From positions 124,001 to 188,000 of the forward strand of contig NZ_JAXIVS010000002.1 of the NCBI RefSeq assembly GCF_034259325.1: a stretch of 64,000 nt of DNA, given 5' to 3'. Every line of letters starts with the position of its first letter. Position 1 is the stretch's first letter. Below the pieces are notes generated by a model. It did no database searches and had not been told where the DNA came from. It saw only the letters and a program-made list of their open reading frames with translations. Both the position numbers and the translations under genes were made by a program. Positions 54,988 to 63,967 of this stretch are shown here, one piece after another. The stretch is from Hyalangium ruber (GTDB taxonomy: Bacteria > Myxococcota > Myxococcia > Myxococcales > Myxococcaceae).

Positions 54988-55593
54988 TTACTTCTTGCCA
55001 GGGGTGCCGGGCTTCTTCTCGGCTTTGCGCATCCGGGCGAAGAGCTTGATCATCGTATTCGTGCGGCAGAAGGTCGTGTGTTTCGCGGGCGCATAGCCCC
55101 GCTTGGTGACCTCGACCTTGATGGGCTTTCCCGGCAGACAGTCCAGCGTGAGCGACACCGGTGTGCCTCCCTGGTCACTGCCATCCACCTCGACGCTGAC
55201 GCCCGAGGGCTCCGAGTCCACCATGAGAATGGCCGCCCCATCGAAGGAAGAGGTCTGCTCGGTGATGATCTCGTCCAGGTTCTGTGAGGGCTCGGGCTCG
55301 TTGAAGGTCGGCGTGACGGTGGTGTAGCTCGGCTGGTTGAGCACCGCCACGGGGGGCGCCTCGAACGAGCGGCTGAGCTCGGGCAGCGCGAAGAGCGTCG
55401 CGGCCACGAGCCCGAAGCCCGCCGCCCCGAACTGCAGCACCGAGGCCACGCGCGAGGCTCCGCTCTCCATGGCCGGTGAGGGCTCGGACTTCTCCGGGGC
55501 CTTGCGCGGCACCAGGAGCCCGCCCTGCCTCTCGTCGGGAGGCTGCTCCAGGCCCGAGGGCCCATTCTGCTGGGGGATCTGCGCGTTGCTCAC
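54988..55593 (-). CDS. Membrane-anchored PEGA-domain protein
   Basis: A 201-residue protein from GTG 55593 (GAGAGG upstream). The N-terminus is polar, followed by a single helix (VLQFGAAGFGLVAATLFAL, about 52-70). After a linker (NQPSYTTVTPTFNEPEPSQN) comes a PEGA-like beta domain: MVDSEPSGVSVEVDGSDQGGTPVSLTL, then GKPIKVEVTKRGYAPAK. The SEPSGVSVEVDG...GGTP pattern is the PEGA signature seen in surface-layer and kinase-linked proteins. A basic tail (MRKAEKKPGTPGKK) ends it. Its start lies 24 bp after the stop of the GspE-like ATPase gene in the same direction, suggesting an operon. Confidence 0.78.
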   Translation of the reverse strand: MSNAQIPQQNGPSGLEQPPDERQGGLLVPRKAPEKSEPSPAMESGASRVASVLQFGAAGFGLVAATLFALPELSRSFEAPPVAVLNQPSYTTVTPTFNEPEPSQNLDEIITEQTSSFDGAAILMVDSEPSGVSVEVDGSDQGGTPVSLTLDCLPGKPIKVEVTKRGYAPAKHTTFCRTNTMIKLFARMRKAEKKPGTPGKK

Positions 55594-55617
55594 GTGTCCT
55601 CTCCCTGCCCCTGAGGC

Positions 55618-57144
55618 TCAGCCACCGACGACCCGGAAGACTTCGCGCAGGGTGGTGGCGCCGGTGCGCGCGCGCTCCACTCCGGCGGTCAGCAGCGGCA
55701 CCATCCCCTCCTTCATGGCGATCTCCTGGAGCCGAGGCGTGGGCACCTTGGCGTTGATGCCGTCGCGGATGGCCGGGGTAACCACCAGCATCTCGTAGAT
55801 GGCGGTGCGGCCCAGGTACCCGCTGCCGTCACAGCGCGGGCACCCCACCGCGCCATAGAAGGTGCCGCCGAGGAGCCCGGCTTCCTCCAACCGAGCCTGC
55901 TCGTCGGAGGCCAGGGGCGCGGGGGCGCGGCAGTGCGGGCAGAGGGCGCGCACCAGGCGCTGGGAAATGGTGGCCACGGTGGCGGAGGCCAGCAGGAAGG
56001 GCTCCACCCCCATCTCGATGAGGCGGTTGAAGACGCCCGAGGCCGAGTTGGCGTGGATGGTGGTGAGGATGAGGTGGCCGCTGAGGCCGGCTTGGATGGC
56101 GGTGCGCCCCGTCTCCGGGTCACGAATCTCGCCCACCATGATGACGTTGGGGTCCTGGCGCAGCACCGAGCGCAGGCCCTGAGCGAAGGTGAAGCCCTGC
56201 TCGGCGTTGACCTGGGTCTGCGCGAAGAGGGGCACGTCGAACTCGACGGGGTCCTCGATGGAGGCGATGCGGGTGAGCGCGCCGCGCGACTGCTTGATGT
56301 GGCCGAGCGAGGCATAGAGCGACGTCGTCTTGCCGCTGCCGGTGGCGCCGGCCACGAAGATGACGCCCTGGGGCAGCGCGAGGATCTGCTGGTACTTCTC
56401 GAGCAGCGGGGCGGGGAAACCCAGGGCGGTGAGCTGGGGCAGCCGCACGCCGGTGCGGGCGATGCGCAGGGCCACGGCCTCGCCGTGGTTGGTGGGCAGG
56501 ATGGAGACGCGGATATCGGCGGGCCCCTCCTGCGTGGAGAAGGGGAAGTGGCCGTCCTGGGGCTTGTCGAGCTTGTAGAGCGTCAGCTTGGCCAGGACCT
56601 TCACGCGGTTGATGAGGCGCGGGTGGTGCTCGCGAGGGAAGACGAGCACCTCCTCCAGCACGCCGTGGACGCGGAAGGCGATGCGCGTGCCAGCCTCCAG
56701 CGGGTGGATGTGGACGTCGCTGGCGCCCACGCGGATGGCCCCGTCCATGAGCGTGCCCATGAAGTCGATGATGTCCGGGTCCGGCCGGGAGCCGAGATTG
56801 CGCAGGTACTGGCCCAGCTCCACCAGCATCTCGCGCACGGCGATGGCGACATCCTCGTTGACCACCTCCAGCGGAGAGAGTGCGGGCCGCCGAGCAACGG
56901 GAGGAAGCGTGCGGCGAGCCAGCGCCGAGGCGGCGGTGGCGCCAAGGCCCAGCACCAGCGCCATCACCGCGCTGCCGATCACCAGCGGTGTCGCCGCTGT
57001 CTTCAGGTAGAGCGCGCCGAGCTTCAGCAGGGGCTCCGGGCCCTGGGAAGAGTGCCGGTACAGCCAGGAACCGATACCCGCCAGGAGGATCAGGCCCACC
57101 AGGAGCCACAGCCCGCGAGCGGCTTTGCTCATCAGCGCAGTCAT
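55618..57144 (-). CDS. Membrane-anchored GspE/PilB-family secretion ATPase
   Basis: A 508-residue type II secretion/type IV pilus ATPase. The ATPase core has Walker A in GATGSGKTTSLYASL, the Asp box IASIEDPVE, Walker B in PNVIMVGEIRDPETG, the His box GHLILTTIHANSA, and a zinc motif CPHC...CPRC. Upstream of it is DGAIRVGASDVHIHP, the usual N2 start. Unusually, the first 80 residues contain two membrane helices (LWLLVGLILLAGIGSWLY; LVIGSAVMALVLGLGATAAS), where GspE/PilB normally have a soluble N1 domain. It is the first gene of an apparent operon with a PEGA protein. No pilin or other secretion genes lie in the window. Confidence 0.87.
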   Translation of the reverse strand: MTALMSKAARGLWLLVGLILLAGIGSWLYRHSSQGPEPLLKLGALYLKTAATPLVIGSAVMALVLGLGATAASALARRTLPPVARRPALSPLEVVNEDVAIAVREMLVELGQYLRNLGSRPDPDIIDFMGTLMDGAIRVGASDVHIHPLEAGTRIAFRVHGVLEEVLVFPREHHPRLINRVKVLAKLTLYKLDKPQDGHFPFSTQEGPADIRVSILPTNHGEAVALRIARTGVRLPQLTALGFPAPLLEKYQQILALPQGVIFVAGATGSGKTTSLYASLGHIKQSRGALTRIASIEDPVEFDVPLFAQTQVNAEQGFTFAQGLRSVLRQDPNVIMVGEIRDPETGRTAIQAGLSGHLILTTIHANSASGVFNRLIEMGVEPFLLASATVATISQRLVRALCPHCRAPAPLASDEQARLEEAGLLGGTFYGAVGCPRCDGSGYLGRTAIYEMLVVTPAIRDGINAKVPTPRLQEIAMKEGMVPLLTAGVERARTGATTLREVFRVVGG

Positions 57145-57262
57145 GGAATGGCTCCCACCCTACCACCCAGGTGCGGGTCGTTCCACCGGCCCCCAGAGCG
57201 ACCAACCCGAGCGCCGCGAGATGCCCCAGGGCGGGCAGCCAGGCGCCCGGGAGCGTCCTGCC

Positions 57263-59263
57263 TCAGCTCCCCACGTCGGCGGCGTAGCTGAGTTCCTCGA
57301 TGCGGCGAGCCACCTCGTCGGTGGCGGCCTTGCGCTCCTTGGCGAGCTTCTCCAGCTCCACGCCGATGGCGTCCAGCCGGTTCTCCTGCTCGCTCAGCTT
57401 CGTCACGAAGCGCTCGGCCAGCTCGCGCTGCGCCGCCCCGCTCTTGAGCGACTCGATGTTGGAGCGGATGCGCTCCTGGTCCTTGAAGAGCCGCTCCCGC
57501 TCGTCCGTGAGCTGCTTCTCCTCGTTCACCACCACCACCAATCGCTGCTTCAGAATGGTGATCTGCCGCATCGCGTCCGCGAGCCGTTGATCGATGTAGC
57601 GAGAGCTCAAGTAGAAGGAGATCTCCTCCGAGGTCACCGTGCTGAGCGCGCGCCGGTGCGCGCCCCGCGTGCGCTCCGTCACCGTGAACTCCTGGCTCTC
57701 CCCCGCCGCCAGTTCCAGCTTGAAGCGCCAGAAGCCGTCCGTCGTCTCCGCGGGCGCGGGCGTGCCCTGCAGCTCGGAGTCCGTGCGCGGGTGCTCCAGG
57801 AACAGCGTCGCCGGGCGCTTGCCCTTGTTGCGCACCAGGTACTTCCTGCGCTGCAGGTAGTACTGGTCCATCGCCAGGATTCCGTGGCTCACCGTCACCC
57901 GGAACACTGGCCCGTCCTCCATCCCCTTCTCCACCGACACGGTGCAGCTCAGCTCCACCGCATACGGCACGAAGCGCCGGTCCTCCGGCTTCATCGTGTC
58001 GAGCATCGCCTCGCCCACGTACGTGTCAGCCTCCATCACCGTCACCGGCCCACCCTCCAGCGTGAGCCCAGTGGTGTTCGTCAGCTCGATGCACGCCATC
58101 GGGTTCTTCTCGCGCGTGGCCTGGTTGTAGAGCAGCACCCGCCGACCCTCGAAAGGCCGCTGGAGGATGGGCACCAACGCGCTCTGGTTGCGGTGTACCG
58201 ACACCGGGTGATCCACCCGGTACTCGAACAGGTCCCCCACCTCTTTCGTCAGCGTCTTTACCTCCACGCTGCGCTGCGCCGCTGCGCGTATCCGCCGGAC
58301 CTGGATCTTCCCCGCCGCTGCGACGCCTCCGCGCGCGACGCCTCCCGGGCCTCCAAGGGCCACGGCCCCGTACGACGCCCCCTCCTCCTCGGACTCCTCC
58401 TCCTTCCGAGACTCCCCTCCCTCATACCCCTCCTCGGGAATGACGGGCGCCGCGGCGGCCTCCGTCTTCACCTCCACCACCGGGCGCTTCATGTACCGGG
58501 GGTTGTACAGGTCATGGACGAAGGACACCGGCAGCCCGGCGATCAGCGCCAGGTCCACGTCCACCCAGTCCTCATCCCCCGTGTTGTCCACCAGCGCCCA
58601 GCCCTGCAGCAGGGGCTTCTCGCCTTCCTCCAGGAGGATGCGGTAGCTGGTCTTCCATACCGGCGCCTCCACCACGTAGGCGACGAAGAGCTCGCGCTCG
58701 CCCTCGCCCGCGGTGAGGATGGACATCCGCTTGCTGTCCTTCTTGTACGAGGAGAGCACCGTGGCCAGGTAGAACTCGAGGTCCTTGCGCACCGCATCGT
58801 CCAGGAACTCCAGCTCGGTGATCTCGAGCACGTCGAAGGTGCGAAGCGAGCCGCCCACCAGCAGCGACAGGAAGGGCCGCACCACGGACGCCTTGCCCTC
58901 CACCACCGGCAGCGACTCCAGGCCGACGATGATGCCCTCCACGGGCTCCTTGCCGCCCACGCGCACGCGCACCCGCGCGCCCTTGATCTGCCCCAGCAGC
59001 GCCGTGAGGCTGCCGGACTCGGGGATGCGGATGGTGGCCTCCTGGAGCAACTGCTCCAGCGGCTTCGTCGAGTCGTAGCTCACCGCCGACACCGAACCGC
59101 CCGACAAGTCCAACACCGTCATCGACTTGAGCACGTCGTTCATGTCGCGCGCCTTGAAGTCCAGGTGCAGCGCCTCGCTGCCGCTCACCTTTCCTTTGCG
59201 CTCGAAGTAGCCGACCCCGTGCTTGTAGAGGACGACGCGACGGATGGGCAGAGCGGCGGGCAT
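57263..59263 (-). CDS. DUF4139 domain protein
   Basis: 666 residues from ATG 59263 (GGAGG 6 nt upstream). The N-terminal strand VVLYKHGVGYFERKG and later LLEEGEKPLLQGWALVDNTGDEDWVDVDLALIAGLP fit the DUF4139 family, in which the middle domain is beta-rich. A Gly/Ala/Glu-rich low-complexity linker (about 310-350; GGESRKEEESEEEGASYGAVA) splits it. The C-terminus is a coiled coil (QRLVVVVNEEKQLTDERERL, LSEQENRLDAIGVELEKLAK). No signal peptide. Function of the family is unclear. It is divergent from the 59328 gene (64 bp apart). Confidence 0.8.
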   Translation of the reverse strand: MPAALPIRRVVLYKHGVGYFERKGKVSGSEALHLDFKARDMNDVLKSMTVLDLSGGSVSAVSYDSTKPLEQLLQEATIRIPESGSLTALLGQIKGARVRVRVGGKEPVEGIIVGLESLPVVEGKASVVRPFLSLLVGGSLRTFDVLEITELEFLDDAVRKDLEFYLATVLSSYKKDSKRMSILTAGEGERELFVAYVVEAPVWKTSYRILLEEGEKPLLQGWALVDNTGDEDWVDVDLALIAGLPVSFVHDLYNPRYMKRPVVEVKTEAAAAPVIPEEGYEGGESRKEEESEEEGASYGAVALGGPGGVARGGVAAAGKIQVRRIRAAAQRSVEVKTLTKEVGDLFEYRVDHPVSVHRNQSALVPILQRPFEGRRVLLYNQATREKNPMACIELTNTTGLTLEGGPVTVMEADTYVGEAMLDTMKPEDRRFVPYAVELSCTVSVEKGMEDGPVFRVTVSHGILAMDQYYLQRRKYLVRNKGKRPATLFLEHPRTDSELQGTPAPAETTDGFWRFKLELAAGESQEFTVTERTRGAHRRALSTVTSEEISFYLSSRYIDQRLADAMRQITILKQRLVVVVNEEKQLTDERERLFKDQERIRSNIESLKSGAAQRELAERFVTKLSEQENRLDAIGVELEKLAKERKAATDEVARRIEELSYAADVGS

Positions 59264-59327
59264 GAGGGCCTCCGGAAGATTGGGCTTGGACGTTCCCCGG
59301 TGTATCAAGTCCCCCAGGGAGAACACC

Positions 59328-60047
59328 ATGCAACCTGAAGTGAAGAAGAAGCAGTCCCCCTGGCTCTACATCGGCATCGGCTGCGGCAGCCTGTTGCTGA
59401 TCGGAGCGATCATCGTCGGGGTGGGCGTCTGGTTCGTCGCCAAGAAGGCCAATGAGATCAAGGAGGACATGGCCAACCCCATCGTGCGCACCGAGAAGGT
59501 GAAGAAGGCCCTGGGCGCGAAGACGCTGCCCGACGGCTACTACGCGATGATGTCGCTCAGCGTGCCCATGGTCATGGACACCGCGATGATCTCCACCAAG
59601 GACCCTGACGCCCCCCATGATGGCGGCGCCAGCGTGTTCATGTACTTCTTCCTCAAGAGCGCCACCTCGCGTGACGTGGGGAACCTGCGCGACTACCTCG
59701 AGGGCAAGTCGGACGACGCCAGCGTCATCAGCCGCGCGGGCCTCGACACCGAGGGCAATGAGGTCCTCGGCCGAGGCGTGCTCGAATACGACGGGCGACG
59801 GTTGCTCTACCTCACCCAGCGCGGCGAGCTGCGCGGCAACAACAGCGACCGCGAGCGGGGCCCCACCCTCAACACCCTCGTCTTCTTTGAATGCCCGGGC
59901 TCGTCCAACGTCCGGATGGGGGTCTGGCTGGAGCCGGATCCCTCCCCGGAGACGCCTACCTCGGAGCTGGACCTGCAGGGGACCACCGTGGACCCCGAGG
60001 CCGTTCGCCCCTTCATGGCCCACTTCAACCCGTGTCAGGAGAGCTGA
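59328..60047 (+). CDS. Single-pass membrane protein of unknown function
   Basis: A 239-residue protein with a basic start (QPEVKKKQSPW), one membrane helix (LYIGIGCGSLLLIGAIIVGVGVWFVA, about 14-38) and a soluble outer domain (ALGAKTLPDGYYAMMSLSVPM, SVFMYFFLKSATSRDV, SELDLQGTTVDPEAVRPFMAHF). It opens a three-gene run with the lipoprotein at 60049 (1 bp gap) and the DUF4286-like gene (GTGA overlap), so the three are probably co-transcribed. Family not recognised. Confidence 0.65.
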   Translation: MQPEVKKKQSPWLYIGIGCGSLLLIGAIIVGVGVWFVAKKANEIKEDMANPIVRTEKVKKALGAKTLPDGYYAMMSLSVPMVMDTAMISTKDPDAPHDGGASVFMYFFLKSATSRDVGNLRDYLEGKSDDASVISRAGLDTEGNEVLGRGVLEYDGRRLLYLTQRGELRGNNSDRERGPTLNTLVFFECPGSSNVRMGVWLEPDPSPETPTSELDLQGTTVDPEAVRPFMAHFNPCQES

Positions 60048-60048
60048 A

Positions 60049-61245
60049 ATGCGTCTGCGTTCCTCCTTCTTGTCCCTTCTTGGCTGTGCGGCCCTCGCGT
60101 GTACCAGCGCCCCCCAGCCGCGCCCGTCGGAGGGCACTCCCTCCACACCTCCCCAGGAGGAGCCCGTGAAGAGCCCTCCCGAAGCGCCTCCCTCCAAGGG
60201 CACCTCGGCGTGGCACCGGGCCCGCGTGGGTGACCGCGTGGTGTACAGCTTCTCCGCCAACCGAGCCCCGGGCCGGAGCGGCGGCGAGGCCCGCGCCGTG
60301 GCCGGGCGGCTGGTGCTGGAGGTGGTGGCGGTGCAGCAACCCTGGGCGTGGCTGAAGCTCAGCTTCACCGATGACGCGGGCAAGCCCCTGTCGAACCCGC
60401 GACTGGCCCGCGAGCTTCACCTGCCCATGCGCATGGATGCCTCGCGCCCGCTCGAGGTTCCCCGAGAGGGCACCGAGAGCGTCGAGCAACCCTCTGCCGC
60501 GGGCCGCACCTGGGAGGCCAAACGCTACGTGCGCGACAACCGGCCCAGCGATGGGCCGATGGAGAACCGGCTGTACGCGGTGAGCCCCGGGCCGCTGTAC
60601 CTCACCAATGGGCTGTTGGATGCGAGCACCACCCTGTCGGGCTTTGGAGACACCGGAGGCAACCAGCTCACGCTGGTGGAGGTCCGCCAAGGCGCCGAGG
60701 GAGGCACGGCCACCGCGCCAGCGTTGGAGCGGCCCTTCGGCCCGGGCACCTGGTACGACTTGCGCCTGAGCATGCCGGACCACAACGGTGTAGAGCGCAC
60801 GTGCTTCTCCGCCGAGCAGGGCCACGTCCTGCGCGTCCAGGGCCCCGCGCCCACCGCGGGTGGAGAGCCGTGCCCCAGCTTCGCCGAGGCGGAGGTGGTG
60901 CCCCTGGAGCAAAGCCTGATGGAGCTTCTCTCGGAGGCCATCGGGACGACGCGCTGGCCTCCTCCCAAGACGACCGCTACCTCGCGTGGCACCTTCAGCG
61001 GCGAGGGCCGCAACGTCGCCTCGCTCACCTTCGACACGCCCGAGACGGAGGGCAGCACGCGCAAGGTGCGCTACGAGACGTACGCTGCCGACCCGTGGGA
61101 CGCGTCCCTGGCGGGGCTGGCCCAGGAGGCCCGCTTCCGCACGCTGACCGAGGGCGTGGACCGCCTGGGCGCCAAGGGCAAGCGTGAGCCCGAGGCCTTC
61201 ACGAAGCTCTCGGCCTGGGGAGTGTGGGCCGGGAGCGCGAAGTGA
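60049..61245 (+). CDS. Lipoprotein of unknown function
   Basis: A 398-residue lipoprotein, ATG 60049 with AGGAGAG upstream. Signal: SSFLSLLGCAALACTS, with the Cys of LAC lipidated. A Pro/Ser/Glu linker (QPRPSEGTPSTPPQEEPVKS) leads to a beta-rich domain containing GDRVVYSFSANRAPGRSGGE, WAWLKLSFTDDAG and FGPGTWYDLRLSMPDHNG. It is translated from the stop of the preceding membrane protein and overlaps the next gene by 4 nt. The context suggests a small envelope complex. No family identified. Confidence 0.65.
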   Translation: MRLRSSFLSLLGCAALACTSAPQPRPSEGTPSTPPQEEPVKSPPEAPPSKGTSAWHRARVGDRVVYSFSANRAPGRSGGEARAVAGRLVLEVVAVQQPWAWLKLSFTDDAGKPLSNPRLARELHLPMRMDASRPLEVPREGTESVEQPSAAGRTWEAKRYVRDNRPSDGPMENRLYAVSPGPLYLTNGLLDASTTLSGFGDTGGNQLTLVEVRQGAEGGTATAPALERPFGPGTWYDLRLSMPDHNGVERTCFSAEQGHVLRVQGPAPTAGGEPCPSFAEAEVVPLEQSLMELLSEAIGTTRWPPPKTTATSRGTFSGEGRNVASLTFDTPETEGSTRKVRYETYAADPWDASLAGLAQEARFRTLTEGVDRLGAKGKREPEAFTKLSAWGVWAGSAK

Positions 61246-61574
61246 AGCCCGCGCTCTACGTCGTCACCATCGAGGTGGCTCCTGGCTCCGAGGCCGCGTG
61301 GAATGAGTGGCATGAGCGGGTCCACGTCCCCGAGGTGCTGCGCGAGCCGGGCTTCCTCTCCTGCCGCAAGTGGCGTGACACCGCCACGGCGGAGGATGGG
61401 TGGCCTCGCTACGTGTGTACGTATGAGCTGAGCAGCGTGGAGGCGGTGGAGCGCTACATCGCCAGCGACGCGGCGAAGCACCTGCGCGCCGAGTCGGACC
61501 GGCTGTTCGGCTACGTCACGCGCGCGCGGCGCCAGGTGCTCGGAGAGGTGGCGCGCTTCGAGACGGAGGCATAA
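61242..61574 (+). CDS. DUF4286 family protein
   Basis: 110 residues from GTG 61242, which overlaps the lipoprotein stop (GTGA). It follows the DUF4286 ferredoxin-like pattern: LYVVTIEVAPGSEAAWNEWH, HVPEVLREPGFLSCRKWRD, YVCTYELSSVEAVERYIAS, HLRAESDRLFG. Such small proteins resemble antibiotic-monooxygenase-like dimers but usually have no known substrate. It is likely the last gene of the three-gene cluster. Confidence 0.78.
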   Translation: MKPALYVVTIEVAPGSEAAWNEWHERVHVPEVLREPGFLSCRKWRDTATAEDGWPRYVCTYELSSVEAVERYIASDAAKHLRAESDRLFGYVTRARRQVLGEVARFETEA

Positions 61575-61633
61575 CAGCCTCGGGTGTTACGGGTGAGGGC
61601 GCCGGTGTTCGGGCTCCCTCACCCTGGCCCTGC

Positions 61634-62068
61634 TCAGCCCTCGACGGAGAGCTTCACGTCGATGTTGCCGCTGGTGGCCTTCGAGTACGGACACACCTGG
61701 TGAGCGGTGTGCATGAGCTGCTCGGCCTCTTCCTTCGACAGGCCCGGCATCTTGCCCTTGAGCTCCACCGCCAGGCCGAAGCCACCGTCCGGCGTCTTGC
61801 CGATGGTGACCGAGGCGGTGATGCTCGCGTCCTTCACGTTCTTGCCGGCCTTGCCCGCCACCAGCCGGAGCGCGCTCTCGAAGCACGCGGAGTAGCCCGC
61901 CGCGAAGAGCTGCTCGGGGTTGGTCACCGCACCGCCGGCGCCGCCCAGCTCCTTGGGCATCGCGAGCGGCATGTCCACCACGCCGTCGGAGGAGCGAACG
62001 CGGCCGTTACGGCCTCCCTGGGTGGTGGCGGTAGCGGTGTACAGCGGGCTGATCGTGACAGGAGCCAT
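61634..62068 (-). CDS. ohr: Ohr-type organic hydroperoxide reductase
   Basis: A 144-residue OsmC/Ohr-family thiol peroxidase that reduces organic hydroperoxides. It begins ISPLYTATATTQGGRNGRV. Both catalytic cysteines are visible: Cys62 in FAAGYSACFESAL and Cys126 in AHQVCPYSKA, in the usual Ohr spacing. The Gln/Glu segment NPEQLFAAGYSACF places it with Ohr rather than OsmC. ATG 62068. No OhrR regulator gene is adjacent. It is convergent with the DUF4286 gene. Confidence 0.93.
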   Translation of the reverse strand: MAPVTISPLYTATATTQGGRNGRVRSSDGVVDMPLAMPKELGGAGGAVTNPEQLFAAGYSACFESALRLVAGKAGKNVKDASITASVTIGKTPDGGFGLAVELKGKMPGLSKEEAEQLMHTAHQVCPYSKATSGNIDVKLSVEG

Positions 62069-62083
62069 GGTGCAGTCCTCGAT

Positions 62084-63379
62084 TCACTTCGGGTGGGATG
62101 CCGACAACACTGGCGCCCTCGGAGTAGTGGGCAAATCGCCCGCACGCAACGGAATCCCGCCGGAAACGTCGCCCGGGTGCGCCTGCTGTTTCCACCCCAG
62201 CGCCGAGGAGAGGATGGGCCCGAGCTGAACGGCCATCTTCCGGTGGCCTGTCACGCTCGGGTGAGAGTCGCAGCCGAAGTCCACCGGGTGCTCCAGGGTG
62301 TCCTGGATGAGCGCCAGGTGCGTGCGCCCGCCGTCTCTCGCACGCTGGCGCTCCACGATGGCCTGGATGTACGCCTTCGCCGGATCCTTCATGCGCGGGC
62401 CCGCCACGCAGAAGATGGGCACCTTCGGGTAGGCCTGCCGCACCTGGGCGATGAGCGCCTCGTAGCCCTGGGCGAACACCGCCTCGGGAGGATGTGGCTC
62501 GGTGGAGAAGTCGTTCGTGCCCAGGTTGATCACCACCGCGTGGGGCACCCAGCGTTGGAAGTCCCAGGTGGGCTGCTCCTTCTCGGCCAGGGTCTGGGCG
62601 AAGAAGGCGGGCATGGGCTTGGGCGAGGTGGGCGTGGGCTCACCGTAGTTGCGCACCACTCCGCGTCCGGACTTCGCGACGATTTCATACTCGGCCCCCA
62701 GTTCCTGGGCGACGAGGGCCGCATAGGTGAGCTCGATGTTCTGCGTCTCGCGCGAGAACTTGCACCCCAACTGCCCCTCGTTGCCATAGCCCGTGGTGAA
62801 CGAGTCGCCGATGAAGAGCAGCCTGCGGTCCGGACGCGGAGGCAACTCCACGAGCTTGCGACTCACGAAGAAGCCTCGGAAGGCCGCCTGGCCGAACCCG
62901 GACTCTGTGCGCCGCGTGAGCCGGACGGTGTGCTGTCCCTCGGGCAGTCCCTCGACCAGCTTGTAGAGACGCTCAGAGGAGGTGCGGAGCACGCCCCGGG
63001 GCTGGCCGTCGACATAGACGTTGTAGTCGTTGTTCCCGTCCTCGAGCCGGATGAAACACGCGCTGCCCTCGAAGGCGGCTTCGATGGTGGCGCCTGGCCA
63101 GTCGAAGAACACGGTCCTCGGGTGGTGGATGAAGTCGAACCGGCCGGTGTACCGGATGAGCGGATCTTGCGGAGAGACAGAGTACATGCCGTTCAAGAAG
63201 GCTCCGGGACGCGGAGCCTCTTGAGCAGGTGGGGGGGGTGGAGCCTCTTGAGCAGGTGGGGAGCGCGGAGCCTCTTGAACCGTTCGGACACAACCGGCCA
63301 AGAGCATCAGGAGCAGGAAGAGTGCCGTGGGGCATGGAGCGCGCGTACGCGAAGAGAGCATGGTGGGGGATTGTCGCAC
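62084..63379 (-). CDS. SGNH/GDSL-family lipoprotein hydrolase
   Basis: 431 residues from GTG 63379 (GGAGAAGG upstream; ATG 63361 lacks a ribosome site). Signal: CPTALFLLLMLLAGC, with Cys30 of LLAGC lipidated. A Pro/Ala/Glu-rich linker made of 9-residue repeats (PAQEAPRPG type) follows. A jelly-roll-like region (FDFIHHPRTVFFDWPGATIE) precedes the SGNH core: FIGDSFTTGYGNE (Ser), SGRGVVRNYG (Gly), INLGTNDFS (Asn) and DSHPSVTGH (Asp/His). The layout matches bacterial carbohydrate esterase family 2, which deacetylates polysaccharides. It is 15 bp upstream of ohr in the same direction. Confidence 0.85.
   Translation of the reverse strand: MRQSPTMLSSRTRAPCPTALFLLLMLLAGCVRTVQEAPRSPPAQEAPPPPPAQEAPRPGAFLNGMYSVSPQDPLIRYTGRFDFIHHPRTVFFDWPGATIEAAFEGSACFIRLEDGNNDYNVYVDGQPRGVLRTSSERLYKLVEGLPEGQHTVRLTRRTESGFGQAAFRGFFVSRKLVELPPRPDRRLLFIGDSFTTGYGNEGQLGCKFSRETQNIELTYAALVAQELGAEYEIVAKSGRGVVRNYGEPTPTSPKPMPAFFAQTLAEKEQPTWDFQRWVPHAVVINLGTNDFSTEPHPPEAVFAQGYEALIAQVRQAYPKVPIFCVAGPRMKDPAKAYIQAIVERQRARDGGRTHLALIQDTLEHPVDFGCDSHPSVTGHRKMAVQLGPILSSALGWKQQAHPGDVSGGIPLRAGDLPTTPRAPVLSASHPK
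63213..63281 (-). repeat. 27-bp repeats coding the Pro-rich linker of the hydrolase
   Basis: Two 27-bp units plus a partial third begin at 63213, 63240 and 63267 (shared GGAGCCTCTTGAGCAGGTGG on the plus strand). They encode the PPAQEAP-type linker between the lipid anchor and the enzyme. Confidence 0.8.
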
Positions 63380-63463
63380 CGTGCCTTCTCCCCTGGAATG
63401 AATCCCGGAGCGAGTGCCCCGTCAGAAAGGACAACACGACGAACACGACGGAGGAACTCGCAC

Positions 63464-63877
63464 ATGGCTCTCAAGACCGGCTTCTTCTCCTTGGCTCTCG
63501 GCGCGCTGCTCCTCGGTTCCACCGCTCAGGCGGCGGACGCCCAGGCCGAACACTCCGCTTCCGGCGTCGGGGCTCAGACGCAGTCGCTGCGCGGCTCCCA
63601 CGGCAACGGCAACCGCTACCGCAACCCGCGGCCGTCGCCTCCGGCGAACCAGCAGGGCCGCTACGAGCTGAAGGTCGTGCAGAAGTGGGTGCCCGCTCGC
63701 TACGAGCAGGTGTGGGTGCCGCAGGAGTGCAAGTACAAGCCGCGCCGCAACACCACGAAGTGCGAGGGCGGCTACTACGAGCAGCGGCAGGTGCCCGGCC
63801 ACTACGAGCAGGTGGAGGAGTGGGTGTGGGTGCCCGCCTCTCGGTACGGCAGGTGGAACGCCGTGGCCTCCCGCTAA
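63464..63877 (+). CDS. Small secreted protein rich in aromatic and basic residues
   Basis: A 137-residue protein with GGAGG 9 nt before ATG 63464. Signal peptide: KTGFFSLALGALLLGSTAQA, cleavage after AQA. A Gly/Asn/Arg-rich stretch (GSHGNGNRYRNPRPSPPANQ) leads to two Tyr/Trp/Val repeats (KWVPARYEQVWVPQECKYKP; YYEQRQVPGHYEQVEEWVWVP). The W-V-P...YEQVWVP pattern is common in periplasmic and surface proteins of unknown role. Two Cys residues (QEC, TKC) may pair. Single gene. Confidence 0.7.
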   Translation: MALKTGFFSLALGALLLGSTAQAADAQAEHSASGVGAQTQSLRGSHGNGNRYRNPRPSPPANQQGRYELKVVQKWVPARYEQVWVPQECKYKPRRNTTKCEGGYYEQRQVPGHYEQVEEWVWVPASRYGRWNAVASR

Positions 63878-63948
63878 CGCGGGCCTCACGCGGTCGCTCC
63901 CACGGGTAGGTGGGCAGCCAGGCAAGCGCGGGGTTCTTGGGTCTGCTT

Positions 63949-63967
63949 GAGCCCTGCTCCAGGGCTC
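63949..63967. terminator. Hairpin near the right edge
   Basis: A perfect 8-bp stem (GAGCCCTG at 63949-63956, CAGGGCTC at 63960-63967) with a 3-nt loop, 71 bp after the secreted-protein stop. There is no T-tract, so its role as terminator is only possible. Confidence 0.3.
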
